NCBI RefSeq assembly: GCF_001544875.2
Contig: NZ_FCOA02000018.1
Location: 1 to 64,000 of the forward strand
Length of the DNA stretch: 64,000 nucleotides
DNA from: Caballeronia hypogeia
GTDB taxonomy: Bacteria; Pseudomonadota; Gammaproteobacteria; Burkholderiales; Burkholderiaceae
Reading direction: 5' to 3'
Of this stretch, positions 61,962-64,000 are shown piece after piece (position 1 is the first letter of the stretch; each line of letters begins with the position of its first letter). The notes below the pieces were generated by a model. The model ran no database searches, was not told the DNA's origin, and saw only the letters and a program-made list of their open reading frames with translations. Position numbers and translations under genes: made by a program.

Positions 61962-64000
61962 ATGAGTCAGTTTCGAGATAATTACTTAGAAAAGCTTAAT
62001 TTATTGCGATACGTATCGATGGGCGCGGGTGCGCTGGTCATCGCGGCTGCGAGCCTGTTGTCGGGGTGCGGCGACAGTTCGGATTCGGGCCTGGCCAGTC
62101 TCACGCCCACGGCGCGCGCCGCGGCGCTCGGCGAGAGCCTGATGGTGCGCGTCGAGATCGACAACAACGACGCCGCGCAGTCCGGCACCGACTGCGCGAG
62201 CCTGGGCGCGGACTGGGCGAGTTGCGCGCGCGGCAAGCTGGTTCTCCAGAACACAGGCGGACGCAATCTCGTCGCGGGCGGCTGGACGCTTTACGTGCAC
62301 AGCATCCGGCGCATTCTGATGGTCGAGCATCCCGACTTCGCGTGGAAGCACATTACCGGCGATCTCTACGCGCTCACGCCGCGCGCGGGCGCGTTCACGC
62401 TCGTCGCGGGCGCGCGCATTGAAGTGCCGTTCGTCGGCGAATACTGGTATCAGCGTTATAGCGACCTGTTGCCGCGCGCGTATGTCGTGGTCGACGGCAA
62501 CGCGACGCCCGCGATCCTCGCACACAACGACACTGACGACGAAACGCGTTACGTCGACCGCATTCCGCCCGTGGCGGATGACGCAGCCGCGTTTGCCGCG
62601 ACGCCCGCGCAGGTGCAGCGCGCGAAGGCCGAGGCCGCGCTGCCTTCGACACAACAGAGCGCGGCGCGTGCATTGCCCGCCGTGCTGCGCGCAACGGCGG
62701 GTGAGGGCGCGACGCAGGTCGGCGGTATCGATTTGTCGCTGGCGGGGTTGAGTTCATCGCAGGTGGCGGCGCTAAACGCGCGTGCCAACACGCTCGGCCT
62801 GAGCGGCCCGGGCGTGCGTGTGAGCGGCCAGATCGTCGGCGGCGCGTTGCCCGTGGATATCGCGCGTTCCGGCGGATATCGCCTGACGATCGCACAGGGC
62901 GGCGTGAGCATCGACGCCTTCGACGCCGCCGGGCTCTACTACGGCGTGCAGACGCTCCTGTCGCTGACGCCCGCGGGCGGCGGAAGCGTTCCCGCGATGA
63001 CCATCGAAGATGCGCCGCGCTACACGCATCGCGGCATGCACGTCGATGTTGCGCGCAACTTCCGTCAGCCCGCCACGCTGCGCCGCCTCATCGACCAGAT
63101 GGGCGCGTACAAGCTCAATCGCCTGCATCTGCATCTGACCGACGACGAAGGCTGGCGCATCGAGATTCCGGGCCTGCCGGAGCTCACCGACATCGGCGCG
63201 AGACGCTGTCACGATCTCACCGAGACGCGCTGTCTCGTGCCGCAACTCGGCTCGGGCCCGGACAACCGCTCGGGCGGCGGCTATCTGAGCCGCTCGGAGT
63301 ATGTCGCGCTGGTGCGTTACGCGGCGGATCGCTTCGTCGAGATCATTCCCGAGATCGACATGCCGGGGCATGCGCGCGCAGCGGTCGTATCGATGGAAGC
63401 GCGCTACCGGCGTCTCGCCGCGCAAGGCGACACGGCGGGTGCGAGCGCGTATCGGCTGCTCGATCCGGCGGACACCTCGAACGTGACCACGATCCAGTTC
63501 TACGATCGGCGCAGCTTCATCAACCCGTGCTCGGATGGCGCGCAGCGCTTCGCATCGAAGGTGATCGGCGAAATCGCATCGATGCATCGCGAGGCCGGCG
63601 CGCCGCTCGCCACGTGGCACTTCGGCGGCGACGAAGCGAAGAACATCATGCTCGGCGCGGGCTTTCAACCGCTCGACGGCGCCAATGCCGGCAAGGGCCG
63701 CGTGAATCTCGCGGCGCAGGACAAGCCGTGGGGACGCTCGCCGCAATGCGCGGCGCTGATCGCGTCCGGCAAGGCGGCATCCTTCGACGAGCTGCCCTCG
63801 CTGTTCGCGCGCCAGGTGAGCCAGATCGTGAACAACGGCGGCATCGGCACGATGGCGGCGTGGCAGGACGGCATCAAGCATGCGAATGGCCCGCAGGACT
63901 TCGCGACATCGAACATGATGGTGACGATGTGGGACACGCTCTTCTGGGGCGCCGCCGATACCGTGCAGACCTTCAGCCGCCAGGGCTACAAGACCGTGCT
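61962..64000 (+). CDS. GH20 beta-N-acetylhexosaminidase (chitobiase-type) lipoprotein, 5' part
   Basis: The frame is open from ATG 61962 to the window end, so the gene is truncated. GGAGGAG lies just before the start. A lipoprotein signal ends LLSGC with Cys36; the basic n-region is unusually long, and an internal Met20 is an alternative start. An N-terminal carbohydrate-binding (CHB_HEX) domain follows (about 45-200), then a GH20b domain and the catalytic TIM barrel from about residue 360 (RGMHVDVARNFRQPATLRRL). The catalytic acid pair D557-E558 lies in HFGGDEAKN. It releases GlcNAc from chitooligosaccharides. Palindromes flank the start region, suggesting inducible control. No chitinase is visible in the window. 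Confidence 0.9.
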   Translation, partial: MSQFRDNYLEKLNLLRYVSMGAGALVIAAASLLSGCGDSSDSGLASLTPTARAAALGESLMVRVEIDNNDAAQSGTDCASLGADWASCARGKLVLQNTGGRNLVAGGWTLYVHSIRRILMVEHPDFAWKHITGDLYALTPRAGAFTLVAGARIEVPFVGEYWYQRYSDLLPRAYVVVDGNATPAILAHNDTDDETRYVDRIPPVADDAAAFAATPAQVQRAKAEAALPSTQQSAARALPAVLRATAGEGATQVGGIDLSLAGLSSSQVAALNARANTLGLSGPGVRVSGQIVGGALPVDIARSGGYRLTIAQGGVSIDAFDAAGLYYGVQTLLSLTPAGGGSVPAMTIEDAPRYTHRGMHVDVARNFRQPATLRRLIDQMGAYKLNRLHLHLTDDEGWRIEIPGLPELTDIGARRCHDLTETRCLVPQLGSGPDNRSGGGYLSRSEYVALVRYAADRFVEIIPEIDMPGHARAAVVSMEARYRRLAAQGDTAGASAYRLLDPADTSNVTTIQFYDRRSFINPCSDGAQRFASKVIGEIASMHREAGAPLATWHFGGDEAKNIMLGAGFQPLDGANAGKGRVNLAAQDKPWGRSPQCAALIASGKAASFDELPSLFARQVSQIVNNGGIGTMAAWQDGIKHANGPQDFATSNMMVTMWDTLFWGAADTVQTFSRQGYKTV
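62008..62017. promoter_or_regulatory. Palindrome GATACGTATC, site 2, within the hexosaminidase coding start
   Basis: The second exact copy, extended to CGATACGTATCG, lies in codons 16-19 of the hexosaminidase gene, 131 bases from site 1. Two matching sites around a promoter allow DNA looping by a tetrameric repressor. Its position within coding sequence is compatible with a downstream operator. Confidence 0.5.

Noticed and set aside
1-64000. CRISPR arrays, insertion sequences, toxin-antitoxin or phage-defence genes
   Set aside because: No regularly spaced repeats, transposase or recognisable defence protein was found in reading the window.

Overview
The window looks like a chromosomal segment from a beta-proteobacterium of the Burkholderia / Paraburkholderia / Caballeronia group. 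Base composition is high in G+C with strong G/C third-position bias. Gene content and order support the assignment: a paa cluster with pcaF-paaH-paaK, mfd divergent from ispD-ispF, an ahpC/ahpD pair next to ompR/envZ, and the tig-clpP-clpX-lon-hupB-tRNA-ppiD block. The genus is an inference, because no 16S rRNA is present. I see no insertion sequence, prophage, integrase, CRISPR array or rRNA operon.

Layout. 1-4400: end of a phenylacetate degradation operon (paaE end, pcaF, paaH, paaK). 4620-10561: a three-gene RND efflux operon in the order permease, adaptor, outer-membrane lipoprotein. 10653-13899: a methyltransferase, then a methanethiol oxidase (SBP56) operon with a polytopic membrane protein, and a divergent His-rich 51-residue membrane peptide. 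14004-16865: a small acidic protein, an Lrp/AsnC regulator divergent from an EamA exporter, and rdgC. 16904-25999: a diguanylate cyclase overlapping a one-TM protein, a BrkB/YihY protein, an NCS1 permease, small lipoproteins, an alpha/beta hydrolase and a TehA-type channel. 26006-34424: mfd, ispD, ispF, ahpD, ahpC, envZ, ompR. 34668-40686: a secreted small protein with a short DUF1501 protein, a squalene-synthase-like protein with degenerate motifs, tRNA-Leu, a DUF2946/PepSY pair and glycerate kinase. 41238-50464: the protein quality-control block with tRNA-Val and tRNA-Asp. 50578-61793: a lipoprotein, a TesA-type esterase overlapping head-to-head with a YbbA-type ATPase, pgi, nnr, a DadA-like oxidase and purL. 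61962-64000: the 5' part of a GH20 beta-N-acetylhexosaminidase lipoprotein that runs off the end.

Functional connections. The paa genes take ring-opened phenylacetyl-CoA products through beta-oxidation to acetyl-CoA and succinyl-CoA. AhpC and AhpD form a peroxidase/reductant pair. Trigger factor, ClpXP, Lon and PpiD cover folding and proteolysis. IspD and IspF are MEP-pathway steps. The most unusual neighbourhood is the methanethiol oxidase locus, where a presumed copper enzyme sits with two uncharacterised membrane proteins bearing histidine motifs. Non-coding signals worth attention are a paired 10-bp palindrome around the hexosaminidase start, a TGCAA repeat array in the purL leader, an 18-bp inverted repeat upstream of tig, GTTACA repeats upstream of ompR, and two hairpins between paaE and pcaF.
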